From UBA2241 sp963777895 (GTDB lineage: Bacteria; Actinomycetota; Thermoleophilia; UBA2241), in the NCBI GenBank assembly GCA_963777895.1, contig CAVZSF010000005.1, forward strand, positions 868,001-932,000: 64,000 bases of DNA, read 5' to 3'. Below the pieces are notes generated by a model, which was given only the letters and a program-made list of their open reading frames with translations, had not been told where the DNA came from and searched no databases. Below, piece after piece: positions 43,295-53,516 of the stretch. How positions within the stretch are numbered: position 1 is the first letter of the stretch; each line of letters starts with the position of its first letter. The translations under genes were made by a program, and so were the position numbers.

Positions 43295-44500
43295 TCAGGG
43301 TAGGACGGCCTGGGCGGCCGGGCCGGTGCCCAGTGGGGCGTCGCTGAGGGCGACGGTGAAGGTCGAGCCCGTGCCGGGCTCGCTCGTCACCGTCGCCTCG
43401 CCGTCGTACATGTTGGCGATCTTGCGCACGGTCGAGAGCCCGAGGCCGCTGCCCAGCACCTTCACCGTCTGCTCGTTCTTGATGCGCACGAACTCGTTGA
43501 AGAGCTTGGCGGCCTCCTCGGGCTTGAGCCCGATGCCCGTGTCGCTCACGGCGATGACGACGCCGTCGCCGCGACGGCGCAGCTTGACGGTGACGCGGCC
43601 ACCGTCGCGGTTGTACTTGATGGCGTTCGAGATGAGGTTGTTGAGCACGATCTCGGCCTCGCCCGCGTCGGCCTGCAGCGTGACGTCGTCGGGCGCGTCC
43701 AGCGTCACCGCGACGTCGCGACGCTGGGCGTCGACGGCGAACAGCTCCATCGACGCCTTCGGCCAGCTCGCGCAGGTCGATGCGCCGGATGACGCGCTCG
43801 CGCTGTCCCGACTCGATGCGCGTCAGGTCGAGCAGGTCGGCGATGAGCTTCTTCATGCCGTCGACGCGCACGATGCTGCGCTCCACCATCTGGAGGTTCT
43901 GGTCCTCCTCGGTGGTGCGCAGGATGTTGAGGTAGCCCTCGACGGCGTTGAGCGGCGCCTTCAGCTCGTGCGCCAGGACGCTGATGAAATTGAAGCGGAC
44001 CTGGCGCTTCTCTTCGGCCAGCTTGCGCGCCTGGCGGCTGACGATGAGCTGGCTCGTCGCCTTGCGCACCGCGTAGCGCAGCTCCTCGGGCGTGAACGGC
44101 TTGGCGAGGAAGTCGTAGGCGCCGAGCTTCGTCGCCTTGACCGCCGGTCTCGAAGGTCGCGTAGGCCGTGACCATGATGGTGATCAGGTCACGGCCCAGC
44201 TCGCTGAGGGCGTCGAGCACGTCCATCCCGCTCATCCCGGGCAGCTTCATGTCGAGCAGCAGCAGGTCGACCTGTCCGCCGTCACCCACGTAGCGCAGGA
44301 AGTCCTCGCGCGCTGGTGAAGTAGCGGTACCGGAAGGTCACGTCGACGAGGACGTCGGGCACGTGCACGCGGTACTTCTCGATGATGCGCCGCACGCCCT
44401 GGCAGAGCGCCTCCTCGTCGTCGACCATGACCGCCTGCAGGACGGTGCTCTGCGGGTCCATCAGGGTCTCGCGCGGGACGACGTCGGCCGGCGTGCTCAT
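43295..44500 (-). CDS. Receiver-histidine kinase hybrid (three apparent +1 indels)
   Basis: The repaired protein, about 400 residues, has an N-terminal receiver domain (VMVDDEEALCQGVRRII, LLLLDMKLPGMSGMD, VTAYA, LAKPF), then a HisKA box FISVLAHELKAPLNAVEGYL with the phospho-His and a HATPase domain (NNLISNAIKYN, DTGIGLKPEEA, GSGLGLSTVRKI). Extra bases near 44310, 44147 and 43760 split it into four frames. It overlaps the stop of the upstream sensory kinase by 4 nt. Receiver-then-kinase order suggests a relay in which the hydrogenase-like kinase next door phosphorylates this receiver. No membrane helix is seen. Confidence 0.82.
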
Positions 44501-46570
44501 GCGGTCGACTCCTCGAGGATGACCGGCAGTCCGGCCTCGGTCTCGTGGCGCGGCAGCACGATGCGGAAGGTGGTCTGGGTCGGGCCCTTCGAGGGGTCCG
44601 CGTTGGAGTCGACGGTGATCTGACCGCGGTGCATCTTCACGATGCCGTGGCTCACGGCGAGACCGAGCCCGGTGCCCTTGCCGACCTGCTTCGTCGTGAA
44701 GAACGGGCTGAAGAGCTTGTCGAGGTTCTCTTCGGGCACACCGACGCCGGCGTCCTTCACGGTGATCGCGACCTCGTCGTCGGTGCCGTCGAGCGTGATG
44801 CGGATGGGGCCGCCCTCGGGCATGGCGTGCTGCGCGTTGGTGACGAGGTTGGCGAGGACCTGCACGATCTGGTCGGCGTCGAGCTCCGCGACGGGCTCAT
44901 CGAGGTTGTTCTCGACGGTGATCTCGACGCCCTCGTCCACGGGGATGGTGCGGAGCATGTCGTCGACCAGCGCGGCCAGGTCGGTGGGCTGCCGGACGAC
45001 CCTGCTCTGGCGGGCGAAGTTCAGCAGCCCGCTGATGATCCTCTTGCAGCGGTTGGCCTGCGCCACGATGAGCTGCAGGTCGTCCTCGACTTCGCCCTCA
45101 CCGGTGTGCTCCTCGAGCAGCAGGTTGGCGTGCAGCAGCAGGATGCCGAGCGGGTTGTTCACCTCGTGCGCGATGCCGGCGGCGAGCTGGCCCATGCTGG
45201 CGAGCTTCTCGGACTTGACCAGGGCCTCCTTGGTGCTCTCCAGCGAGCGGTTCGAGTCCTCGAGCTCCTCGACCGTGCTGCGCAGCTGCTCGATCGCGTA
45301 GGGCAGGCACATCTCGACCTCGGCGAGTCCCTGCCAGATGGCGATCGCGTGGTCGCGGCACGAGTCGTAGCCGCAGGCGCCGCAGTCGAGCAGGTCCTCC
45401 GGCGAGGACTTGTTCATGCGGGCGAGGATCTCGTCGATCTCCTCGGCGGACGGCGTCTGGTCGAGGCGCTGGTCGAAGGCGGCGAAGGTGCGGCTGAGGT
45501 CGAGGCCGGCGAACTCGGTCATCGCCGCCTCCCAGGCGCCGCGGTCGAAGCCGTCCTGCCGGGAGCGGGCGCGCCGGCTCACGTGCGCGCGGCGCGTGAA
45601 GATCGGGTCCTCGCGCGTGAAGCCGGCGCCCATGATGCAGCCGTGGCAGCAGAGGATGTCGAGCAGCCTCGCGCCCGTCGTCACCGCGCTTGAAGTCCTC
45701 GATGGCGGTGCCGAAGACGTGGCGGCCGTCGGCGCTGATGATCTCACCGTCCAGAAGGTCTTCCTGCAGGCCGGCCGCCTGCAGCAGGCCGCGCACGAGG
45801 GGGAAGAGGTCGCCGAGGCCGCCGCGCGGCGCGTCGAAGTCGTCGCCGGCGGTTGCGGGCGGCGAGATCGACGCCGCGCTGCGCGAGCAGCGCGCGCAGC
45901 TCGGTGAACGTCAGGACGGCGTCGATCTCGCCGTCGAACTGCTCGTAGGCGGCCTCGCCCTTCTTGGCGATGCAGGGGCCGACGAACACGACCTTCGTGC
46001 TCGGCTCGAGGCTGCGGTGCAGGACGCGCGCCGTCGCCACCATCGGCGAGACGATCGGCGCGAGGCGGTCGATGACGTCGGGGTGGTACTTGCGCACGTA
46101 CGAGACGACGGCCGGGCAGGTGGTGGCGATGTAGCGGCCGTCGTCGGCCTGCGAGCAGCCGGCGCGTACTCGCGCGCCACGAGGTCGGCGCCGAAGGCGA
46201 CCTCGTGGACGCTGTCGAAACCGAGGTCGCGCAGGGCGCCGACCAGGGCGCCGGTCTCGCACTCGGTGAACTCGGCTGGGTAGCTCGGCGCCACGATGGC
46301 GGCGACGCGCGCCGGTCCGGCGAGCAGCCGCTCGGTGTCCTCGACGGCGCTCAGCACCTGCTTCGCGTTCTGGCTGCAGACCGTGACGCAGTTGCCGCAG
46401 GCGATGCAGCGGGTCTGGATGACGCTCGCCTGGCCGTCGCGGATCTCGATGGCCTTGACCGGGCACTCCCGCACGCACGTGTAGCACATGCGGCACTTCT
46501 CGCGGATGGTCGTGACGAGCTGGGTGTGCGCGACGCGGTCCGGCCTCATCGCGCTCGGGTCGTTCACCAT
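44497..46570 (-). CDS. Sensory [FeFe]-hydrogenase-like histidine kinase (three apparent indels)
   Basis: Domains in order: two ferredoxin motifs (CRMCYTCVRECP, CIACGNCVTVCS); a hydrogenase large-subunit domain with degenerate but recognisable H-cluster motifs TTCPAVVSY (L1), VGPCIAKKGEA (L2) and LCCHGCIMGAG (L3); a further Fe-S motif DCGACGYDSCRDHAIAI near the middle; a coiled linker; HisKA (AAGIAHEVNNPLGIL) and HATPase (NLVTNAQHAMPEGG, GTGLGLAVSHGIV). The repaired length is about 690 residues. Indels lie near 46165, 45860 and 45683. It resembles the sensory group C/D [FeFe] hydrogenases and probably reports H2 or redox state to the adjacent receivers rather than turning over H2. Confidence 0.83.
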
Positions 46571-46580
46571 GGCAATGTCC

Positions 46581-46989
46581 TCAGGTCCCGCGGCCGAGCA
46601 GCTCGGCGACCTTGGCGAGCAGGGCGCGCCCGTCGAGCGGCTTGTCGAAGTAGGCGTCCACCCGCATCTTGTCGAGGTCTTCCTTCGAGTGCGGCGAGAA
46701 GTCGAGCCCGAGCGCGCTCGAGACGGAGGTCGAGATGATGATGGGGACGCCGGCCGTGCGGGGGTCGTCCTTGATGCCGCGCGGAGAACTGGAAGCCGGC
46801 GTCGAGGCTGTCCATCATGAGGTCGGTGATGACGAGGTCGGGCACACGCTCGTCGATGCGGGCGCGCGCCTCCTCGGGGTTGGTCGCCGTCGTCACGCCG
46901 TAGCCGGCCCCCTCGAGGATGATGCGGTTGATCTCGAGGAAGTCGAAGTCGTCGTCGACGATCAGGATGAGCGGCTTACCCTCGTCCAT
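46581..46989 (-). CDS. Receiver-only response regulator heading the sensory operon (apparent +1 indel)
   Basis: A single receiver domain: PLILIVDDDFDFLEINRIIL gives the acidic pocket, LVITDLMMDSLDAG the phospho-Asp, IIISTSV the Ser/Thr and FDKPL the Lys. Removing one base near 46790 restores RGIKDDPRTAGVPIIISTS. It has the same type of insertion after the Ser/Thr as the receiver at 42564. It has no DNA-binding output. It is upstream of and nearly contiguous with the sensory kinase gene, so it may be a relay partner. Confidence 0.8.
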
Positions 46990-47112
46990 GCCAGCTTCCA
47001 GTGTGGTTCTCCTCTTGTCGTCTCGTGCGACGGCGGCGCGGGTCTTGCCCCGCGCCCCGGACCGCGACAGAACGACGGTCAGTTGCCTGGAGCGCCCGAA
47101 GTATAGCGGCTG

Positions 47113-47147
47113 GGCAGGGGCGGCCGGCGCAGCCGGCCGCCCCTGCC
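47113..47147 (-). terminator. Hairpin terminator after hydA2
   Basis: A perfect 16-bp stem GGCAGGGGCGGCCGGC/GCCGGCCGCCCCTGCC with a 3-nt loop, directly after the hydA2 stop (47155). It ends the rex-hydA2 operon. The 123 nt between it and the receiver gene (46989) must hold that gene's promoter; I see no Rex-like site there. Confidence 0.7.
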
Positions 47148-47154
47148 GCCGCCT

Positions 47155-48926
47155 TCAGACGCGGTCCAGTGCCTTGTAGTGTGTGTGCAACAGGTGGTGC
47201 GAGATCTCGCCGCAGGGCGCGCCGAGGTACTCCTCGTACAGGGCGCAGACGGCCGGGTTCTCGTGGGACTTGCGGATCGTGCGTCCCTCGTCTTCCTTGT
47301 AGATCGCCTCGATGCGCTTGCGGCGCACCTCGTTGGTCGTGAGGCGTGGCTGCCCGCCGCCGCCGATGCAGCCGCCGGGACAGGTCATGACCTCCAGGAA
47401 GTGGAACTCGGCCTCGCCGCTCTTCACCATGTCGACGGCCTTCTGGGCGTTGCCCAGGCCGTGGGCGACGCCGACCTTGACGTCGACGCCCTCGAGGAAG
47501 GCCCAGTCGCCCTTGGCGCCCTCGATCTTGACCGTCGCCATCTTCACGCCGTCGAGCCCCTCGATGGGTTCGACGTGCAGGTTCGGGAAGGGGAAGGCCG
47601 TCTCGGTGACGATCTCCCAGACCGTGCGCAGGGCGGCCTCGCACACGCCACCCGTGTTGGCGAAGATGTCGGCCGCCCCGTGCTGATGCCCAGCGGCGCG
47701 TCCATCTCCTCGTCGGGCAGGCCGCGGAACCCGATGCCGGCCTGCTTGATCATCGCGCCGAGCTCACGCGTCGTGAGCACGACGTCGACGTCGCGCACGC
47801 CGCTGGCGTTCATCTCGGGACGGGCGGCCTCGAACTTCTTGGCGGTGCAGGGCATGACCGACACGACGACCATGTCCTCGGGCTTCACGCCGATCTTCTC
47901 CGCGTAGTAGGTCTTGGCGATCGCCCCGAACATCTGCTGGGGCGACTTGCATGTCGAGAGGTTGTCGAGGATCTCCGGATTGAAGTGCTCGGCGTAGTTG
48001 ATCCAGCCGGGCGAGCAGCTCGACATGACCGGAAGGGCCACGTCCTCGTCGTCGACGAGCGCCTTCTTGAGCCGCAGGAGCAGCTCGGTGCCCTCCTCCA
48101 TGATGGTGAGGTCGGCGGTGAAGTCGGTGTCGAAGACGGCGTCGAAGCCCATGCGGCGCAGGGCGGCGACCATCTTGCCGGTCACCAGGGTGCCGGCCGG
48201 GTAGTCGAAGCACTCGCCCAGAGCCGCACGGATGGCCGGCGCCGTCTGCACGATCACCGTCTTGGTCGGGTCGTCGAGCGCGTCCCAGACCTCCTCGATC
48301 TGGTTGCGTTCCTGGATCGCGCCGACGGGGCACACGGCGGCGCACTGGCCGCACTGCACGCAGACGACGTCGCTCAGGTTCTGCGAGAACGCCGGGCCGA
48401 TCAGCGTGGTGAAGCCGCGGCCCTGGGCGAACAGGCCGCCGACCTGCTGGATCTCGTTGCACACCGTCACGCAGCGGCGACAGGCGATGCACTTGCCCGT
48501 GTCGCGGATCAGGGCCGGCGTGCTGTCGTCGATCATGCGGAAGGTCTTCTCACCCTGGTAGCGCAGCTCGCCGATGCCCAGGTCGTTGGCGAGGTTGCGC
48601 AGCTCGCAGTCGGCGCTGCGGCCGCAGACCTGGCAGTCGCCGTCGTGCTCCGAGAGGAGCAGCTCGACCACCATCTGGCGGCCGTCGCGCACCTTGCCGC
48701 TGTTGGTCTTGACGACCATGCCCTCGGCCGCGGGCTGCGAGCACGAGGCCACGAGCGTCTTGGCGCCCTCGACCTCCACGAGGCAGACACGGCAGGCGCC
48801 GATCGACTGCACCTCGTCGAGATAGCAGAGGGTGGGGACCTTCACGCCGGCCTGGCGGGCGGCGTTGAGGACCGAGGTGCCCTCGGGGACCTCGACCCTG
48901 ATGTCATCGATAGTCAGTGTTGGCAT
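47155..48926 (-). CDS. hydA: [FeFe] hydrogenase catalytic subunit HydA (copy 2; apparent -1 indel)
   Basis: About 590 residues: [2Fe-2S] domain (TLCYLDEVQSIGACRVCLVEVEG), His-Cys cluster (SEHDGDCQVCGRSADCELR), two [4Fe-4S] motifs (CIACRRCVTVC, CVQCGQCAAVCP), and H-cluster motifs L1 MSSCSPGW, L2 MPCTAKKFE and L3 EVMTCPGGCIGGGGQP, with a small-subunit-like tail. The frame breaks near 47684 (one base missing in a G run); repair gives STGAADIFANTGGV. L1 again has CS. It is the last gene of the rex operon and pairs with hydC, the 2Fe-2S protein and the HydB-GltD fusion. In HydDB terms it may be group A2 (glutamate-synthase-linked) or A3; context favours A2. Confidence 0.92.
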
Positions 48927-48942
48927 ACTCAGCTCCTCACCG

Positions 48943-51900
48943 TCACGAGCAGTACTTGCCGTAATCGCACCGCAGGCAACGCTTCGCTTCCGCGACGGCG
49001 ACCTTGGCGGCCCAGCTCAGCTCGACCTCGTCGAAGTTGGACACCCGGGCGCCGACGGGCAGCTCCTCGACCTCGTGACGCGGCATCTCGACCGGGTCCA
49101 GGTCGGGGTCGAAGAAGGTCGGCGGTTCGATGTCGCGGCGCCAGAAGGCGTGGTTGGCGCCGGTCAGGTACTCGTCCATGCCCGCTGCCGCCCGTTCGCC
49201 GGCGCCGATGGCCTCGACCACCGACGACGGACCGGTCGAGGCGTCGCCGCCGGCGAACACCCACTCGACCGAGGTCTGGCCGGTGTCCGGGTCGGCGGCG
49301 AGGTACGACCAGCGGTTGAGCTCGACGGGCGTGCCGTCCAGGACGGCGGCCGCGTCGAGCTGCTGGCCGATGGCGGCGATGACGGTGTCGGCCTCCACGA
49401 CGAAGTCCGGGTTGTGACCGGCGACGGGGCGCCGGCGGCCGCTCTTGTCGTAGTCACCGAGCGCCATCTCCCGGCAGAGCACGCCGGTCACGTTGCCGGC
49501 CTCGTCGCGCAGGATCTCCTGCGGGGCGACCAGCGTCATGATGTCGATGCCCTCGAGGTCGGCGGCGTCGATCTCCTCGCCCCACGCCGGCATCTGCGCC
49601 CTGGTGCGGCGGTAGAGGATCTTCACCGATTCGGCGCCGAGACGGAGGGCGGTGCGGGCGGCGTCGATGGCTGCGTTGCCGCCGCCGATCACCGCCACAT
49701 GCTTGCCGACCTTGCCGGCGCCGTCGAGGTTGTACTGCTTCAGGAAGGAAAGCCCGTCGTAGACGCCCGGGCCGTCCTCGCCGGGCACGCCGATGCCCAT
49801 ACCCTGAGGGGCGCCGACGCCGACGAACACGGCCTCGTAGCCCTCGTCCTTGAGGCTCTGCAGCGTGAAGTCGCGCCCCAGGGCCTTGCCGTACTCGAAG
49901 CGCACGCCCATGGCCGCGATCATCGCGACCTCGCGATCGAGCTCGTTGCGCGGCAGCCGGTAGGCCGGGATCGCCTGCACGAGCATGCCGCCGGCCTTGG
50001 GCTCGGCCTCGAAGACCGTCGGCTGGTAGCCGAGACGGGCGAGGAAGTAGGCCGCCGAGAGGCCGGCGGGTCCCGGAACCGACGACCGCGATCTTGCGCA
50101 CCGCGTTCTCCGCGCTGGCGACGATCTCGGGGAGCTGCGGTTCCTTCTCCTGCTCGACCATGAAGCGCTTGACGTGACGGATCGCCAGGGCGCCATCGAG
50201 GCTCGCCCGCATGCACTTGCTCTCACAGGGGTGGAAGCAGACGCGGGCGCAGATGCTGGCGAGGGGGTTTCGCTCGCGGTGCAACCTGAGGGCCTCGTCG
50301 TAGCGCTCTTCGCCCACGAGGCTCACGAAGCCGGGGATGTTGACGCTCGCCGGGCACGCGTTGCTGCAGCGTGCCTTGAACATCGTCGAGCAGACGCCGG
50401 CCTCGCAGTGCTTGTCCCTGATGTGGGCTTCGTACTCGTGACGGAAGTGGCGGATGGTCGAGAGTACGGGGTTGGGGGCCGTCTGGCCGAGGCCGCAGAG
50501 CGCGGTCTGGCTGATGGACTCGCCGAGGGCGATGAGGCGCTCGATGTCGCCCTCCTCGCCTTCGCCCCGCGTGATGCGCTCCACGATCTCGAGCATCCGC
50601 TTGGTGCCGACGCGGCAGGGCGGGCACTTCCCGCAGCTCTCCTCCTGGGTGAACTCGAGGAAGAAGCGGGCGATGTCGACCATGCACGTGTCCTCGTCCA
50701 TCACGATGACGCCGCCCGAGCCCATGATGGCGCCGAGCTCCTGCAGCGTCGCGTAGTCGACGGGGACGTTGAGGTGCTGCCGCGGAATGCAGCCGCCGGA
50801 GGGGCCGCCGAGCTGCGCGGCCTTGAAGGCCTTGCCGTTCGGGATGCCGCCGCCGACCTCGAAGACGAGCTCGCCGAGCTGCATGCCGATCGGCACCTCG
50901 ACGAGACCGGTGTGCTGCACGTTGCCGCCCAGGGCGAACACCTTGGTGCCCTTGCTCTTCTCGGTGCCGGTGCTGGCGTACCACTCGGCGCCCTTGAGGA
51001 TGATGGGCGCGATGTTGGCGAAGGTCTCGACGTTGTTGAGCACGCTGGGCTTGCCCCAGAGGCCCGAGACCGCCGGGAAGGGCGGGCGCGGGCGCGGCTC
51101 GCCGCGGTGACCCTCGATCGAGGTCATGAGCGCGGTCTCCTCGCCGCACACGAACGCGCCCGACCCCATGCGGATCTCGAGGTCGAAGTCGAAGCCGCAG
51201 CCCATGATGTCGTGACCGAGCAGCCCGTACTCGCGGGCCTGGCCGAGGGCGTGCTCGAGACGCTCGACGGCGAGCGGATACTCGGCGCGCACGTACACGT
51301 AGCCCTGGTGCGCGCCGATCGCGTAGGCGCCGATCACCATGCCCTCGATGAGCGAGTGCGGGTCGCCTTCCAGGACCGAGCGGTCCATGAAGGCCCCGGG
51401 GTCGCCCTCGTCGGCGTTGCAGAGGATGTACTTGGTGTCGTTGTCCTGCTGCTGGGCGAAGCGCCACTTCATCCCGGTGGGGAAGCCGGCGCCACCGCGG
51501 CCGCGCAGGCCGCTGGCGAGCACCTCGTCGACGACCTCTTCCGGCTTCATCTCGGTGAGCACCTTGGCGAGGCCCTGGTAGCCCTCGCGGGCGATGTACT
51601 CGTCGATCTTCAGCGGGTCGATGATGCCCGAGTTGCGCAGGACGATCTTGACCTGGCGGTTGAAGAACGGGATGTCGTCCATCTCCGCCTGGGTCTTGTC
51701 GGTGCCGGGGGCGTGGCTCACGAGCCGCTCGACGATGCGCCCCTTCAGGAGGTGCTCCTCGACGATCTCGGGGACGTCCGCGACGTGGACGTTCTGGTAG
51801 AAGACGCCGTCCGGGTAGACGAGCGCGACAGGACCCTGCACGCAGGGACCCAGGCAGCCGGTCTCGACGACGGCGATCTCGTCGCTGAGCTCGCGCTTCG

Positions 51901-51997
51901 CGAGCTCAGCGCGTACGGCCTCGCTCACGTCGAGGGCGCCGGAGGCGATGCAGCCCCCGCCGGTGCAGATCAGGAAGTGACTTCTCACATCAGCCAT
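48943..51997 (-). CDS. HydB (copy 2) fused to a GltD/NfnB-like flavoprotein (apparent +1 indel)
   Basis: A large fusion, about 1010 residues. The first part is typical HydB: Trx-like [2Fe-2S] domain (CTGGGCIASGA, CLGPCVQGP), NuoF domain (SGLRGRGGAGFPTGMKW, GAFVCGEETALMTSIEG) and [4Fe-4S] ESCGKCPPCRVG. From about residue 570 come dihydropyrimidine-dehydrogenase-type [4Fe-4S] Cys (CSNACPASVNIPGF, CARVCFHPCESKCMR), FAD motif VVGSGPAGLSAAYFLA (after removing one base near 50071) and NAD(P) motif VAVIGGGNAAIDAARTALRLGAESVKILYRRTR. The RRT resembles the NADPH site of GltD. It may use both NADH and NADPH. ATG 51997 is chosen because homologues start near RSHFL; GTG 52006 is in frame. Confidence 0.9.
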
Positions 51998-52012
51998 AGG
52001 GTTCACTCGCTC

Positions 52013-52384
52013 TCACGTCTTGATGAGGTAGGCGTCGACGGGGGCTCCTCCGACGAGATGGTCCTGGACGATCGTCTTGACCTTCGCCCTGTCGAGCAGG
52101 CCGTAGCGGTACAGCGTGCCGTCGCCGAGGGTGATGGTCGCCATGGGCTCTTCTTCGCAGAGGCCGGCACAGCCGGTCTGATGGAGGCTGGCCGAGGTGA
52201 CACTGGCGGCGGCCAGCTCGGTCATGAAGGCGGCGACGATGTCACGCGCGCCGGCCGCGATGCCGCAGGTGCCCATGTGCACGGTCACCTGCGTCTCTTT
52301 GCGGCCGTCGCGCAGGTCGATGCCGGCCTTCGCCTTCGCGGCCAGCGCCTTGAGCTGATCTGGGCTCGTGATCTTCTCGGCCAT
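52013..52384 (-). CDS. Thioredoxin-like [2Fe-2S] ferredoxin
   Basis: The 123-residue protein has a conserved thioredoxin-like [2Fe-2S] domain: VTVHMGTCGIAAGARDIVAAF with the first Cys, then LHQTGCAGLCEEEPMATI with two more. Proteins of this kind sit between hydC and hydB in other [FeFe] hydrogenase operons. It could be a separate electron carrier between HydC and HydB. It lies 1 nt from hydC. Confidence 0.85.
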   Translation of the reverse strand: MAEKITSPDQLKALAAKAKAGIDLRDGRKETQVTVHMGTCGIAAGARDIVAAFMTELAAASVTSASLHQTGCAGLCEEEPMATITLGDGTLYRYGLLDRAKVKTIVQDHLVGGAPVDAYLIKT

Positions 52385-52385
52385 G

Positions 52386-52922
52386 TCACGCGCTCCTTTC
52401 GGCGGCCACGGGCTCGCCGCTGTACTGGGCGACGATCTCGCCGATGCGCTTCGGCTTGACGCGGTGGTGGACGTCGTCGTCCACGGTGATGACGGGGGCG
52501 AGACCGCAGGCGCCGAAGCAACGGGCGATCTCGAGCGAGTACTCCCTGTCCTCGGTGGTGCCGCCGATGTCGATGCCGAGCTCCTTCTTGAAGGCATCGA
52601 GCACCTGGACGGCGCCGCGCACGTAGCAGGCGGTGCCGAGGCAGATGCGGACGAGATGCTTGCCGCGGGGCACGGTTGTGAAGAACGAGTAGAAGCCGAC
52701 CACGCCGGCGACCTCGCTGTACGGCTTGCGCAGCTCACGGGCGATGTGCTTGAGGGCGACCTCCGGCAGGTAGCCGAAGACGCCCTGCGCGAGCTGGAGC
52801 ACGGGGATCAGAGCCCCGGGCTTGCCCCGGTAGTCGGCGATGACCGTGTCGAGACGCGCGAGAAGCTCCTCCTCCGTGGGCTCCTCGGCGCAGCCTGCGC
52901 ACGGCTTCGCGTCTTCAGTCAT
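52386..52922 (-). CDS. hydC: HydC/NuoE-type [2Fe-2S] subunit
   Basis: The 178-residue product has NuoE domain features: GALIPVLQLAQGVFGYLPEVALKHIARELRKPYSEVAGVVGFYSFF and cluster cysteines in CLGTACYVRGA and CFGACGLAPVITV. The first 15 residues carry an extra CAGCAEEP motif. It passes electrons between NADH-binding HydB and HydA. ATG 52922 follows AAGGAGAG. Together with the 2Fe-2S protein, HydB2-GltD and HydA2 it forms the HydABC core. Confidence 0.93.
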   Translation of the reverse strand: MTEDAKPCAGCAEEPTEEELLARLDTVIADYRGKPGALIPVLQLAQGVFGYLPEVALKHIARELRKPYSEVAGVVGFYSFFTTVPRGKHLVRICLGTACYVRGAVQVLDAFKKELGIDIGGTTEDREYSLEIARCFGACGLAPVITVDDDVHHRVKPKRIGEIVAQYSGEPVAAERSA

Positions 52923-53025
52923 GCGGCTCTCCTTCACTCGAGTTGAACGCGACGAAAGGTCGCAGGTTGGATGCAAAGGCCCGGGCGCTGGCGCCGTGTG
53001 GCAGGGTCATGACGACGGTCGTCAT
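52915..53025 (-). CDS. Possible 36-aa microprotein between HATPase and hydC
   Basis: An ATG at 53025 overlaps the HATPase stop (ATGA) and the frame runs 36 codons, MTTVVMTLPHGASARAF..GEPHD, ending 8 nt inside hydC. The overlap at both ends looks like translational coupling. No homologous family is recognisable and the ORF could be fortuitous. Confidence 0.3.
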   Translation of the reverse strand: MTTVVMTLPHGASARAFASNLRPFVAFNSSEGEPHD

Positions 53026-53516
53026 CGCAGCGCCTCCTGGTAGGCGACGAGGTCCGGCAGCCGGCCCGGCAGCTCGCTGCCGCTCAGCGCCGTCGTCTCG
53101 TCGCCGTCTTTCAGCGTCACCCTGAAGTCGACGCCGGGGTTGGTGGCGGCCATGGTCAGCACGGTGGTGGCCACGTCGCCCAGGGGTGGGCGGTCGACGT
53201 TGGTCAGGCTCATGACCGCATCGATCTCCGCGCCGCCGAGCTCGGCGGAACGGCCGAGGACGAGGCGGCCGCCGGCGGCCTCGGCCTCCTGGCGGAAGAG
53301 GCTGAGGCCGAGACCGCCCTTGCCGCCGTCCTTCGTCGTGAAGAACGGATCGAGCGCCTCGTCCTGGCTCACGGGCAGCCCCGGGCCATCGTCCTCCACG
53401 CGCATCGTGAAGCGGTCGGCTTCGCGCTCCGCGGCGAGCTCGACGGCGACAACGGACGCGCCGGCGTGCACGGCGTTCTCGAGCAGCTCCAGGAGATAGA
53501 GCGAGAGGTCATGCAT
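53022..53516 (-). CDS. GHKL/HATPase-only ATP-binding protein
   Basis: A stand-alone histidine-kinase-like ATPase domain of 164 residues: LYLLELLENAVHAGASVV (N box), VEDDGPGLP (G1), DPFFTTKDGGKGGLGLSLFRQEAEAAGG (F and G2 boxes). There is no HisKA domain and no His for autophosphorylation, so it may phosphorylate a partner Ser/His or act as an ATP-dependent switch, like RsbW-type proteins. Such ATPases recur beside hydABC in anaerobes, but the function is unknown. It overlaps the PHP gene by 8 nt. Confidence 0.8.
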   Translation of the reverse strand: MHDLSLYLLELLENAVHAGASVVAVELAAEREADRFTMRVEDDGPGLPVSQDEALDPFFTTKDGGKGGLGLSLFRQEAEAAGGRLVLGRSAELGGAEIDAVMSLTNVDRPPLGDVATTVLTMAATNPGVDFRVTLKDGDETTALSGSELPGRLPDLVAYQEALR

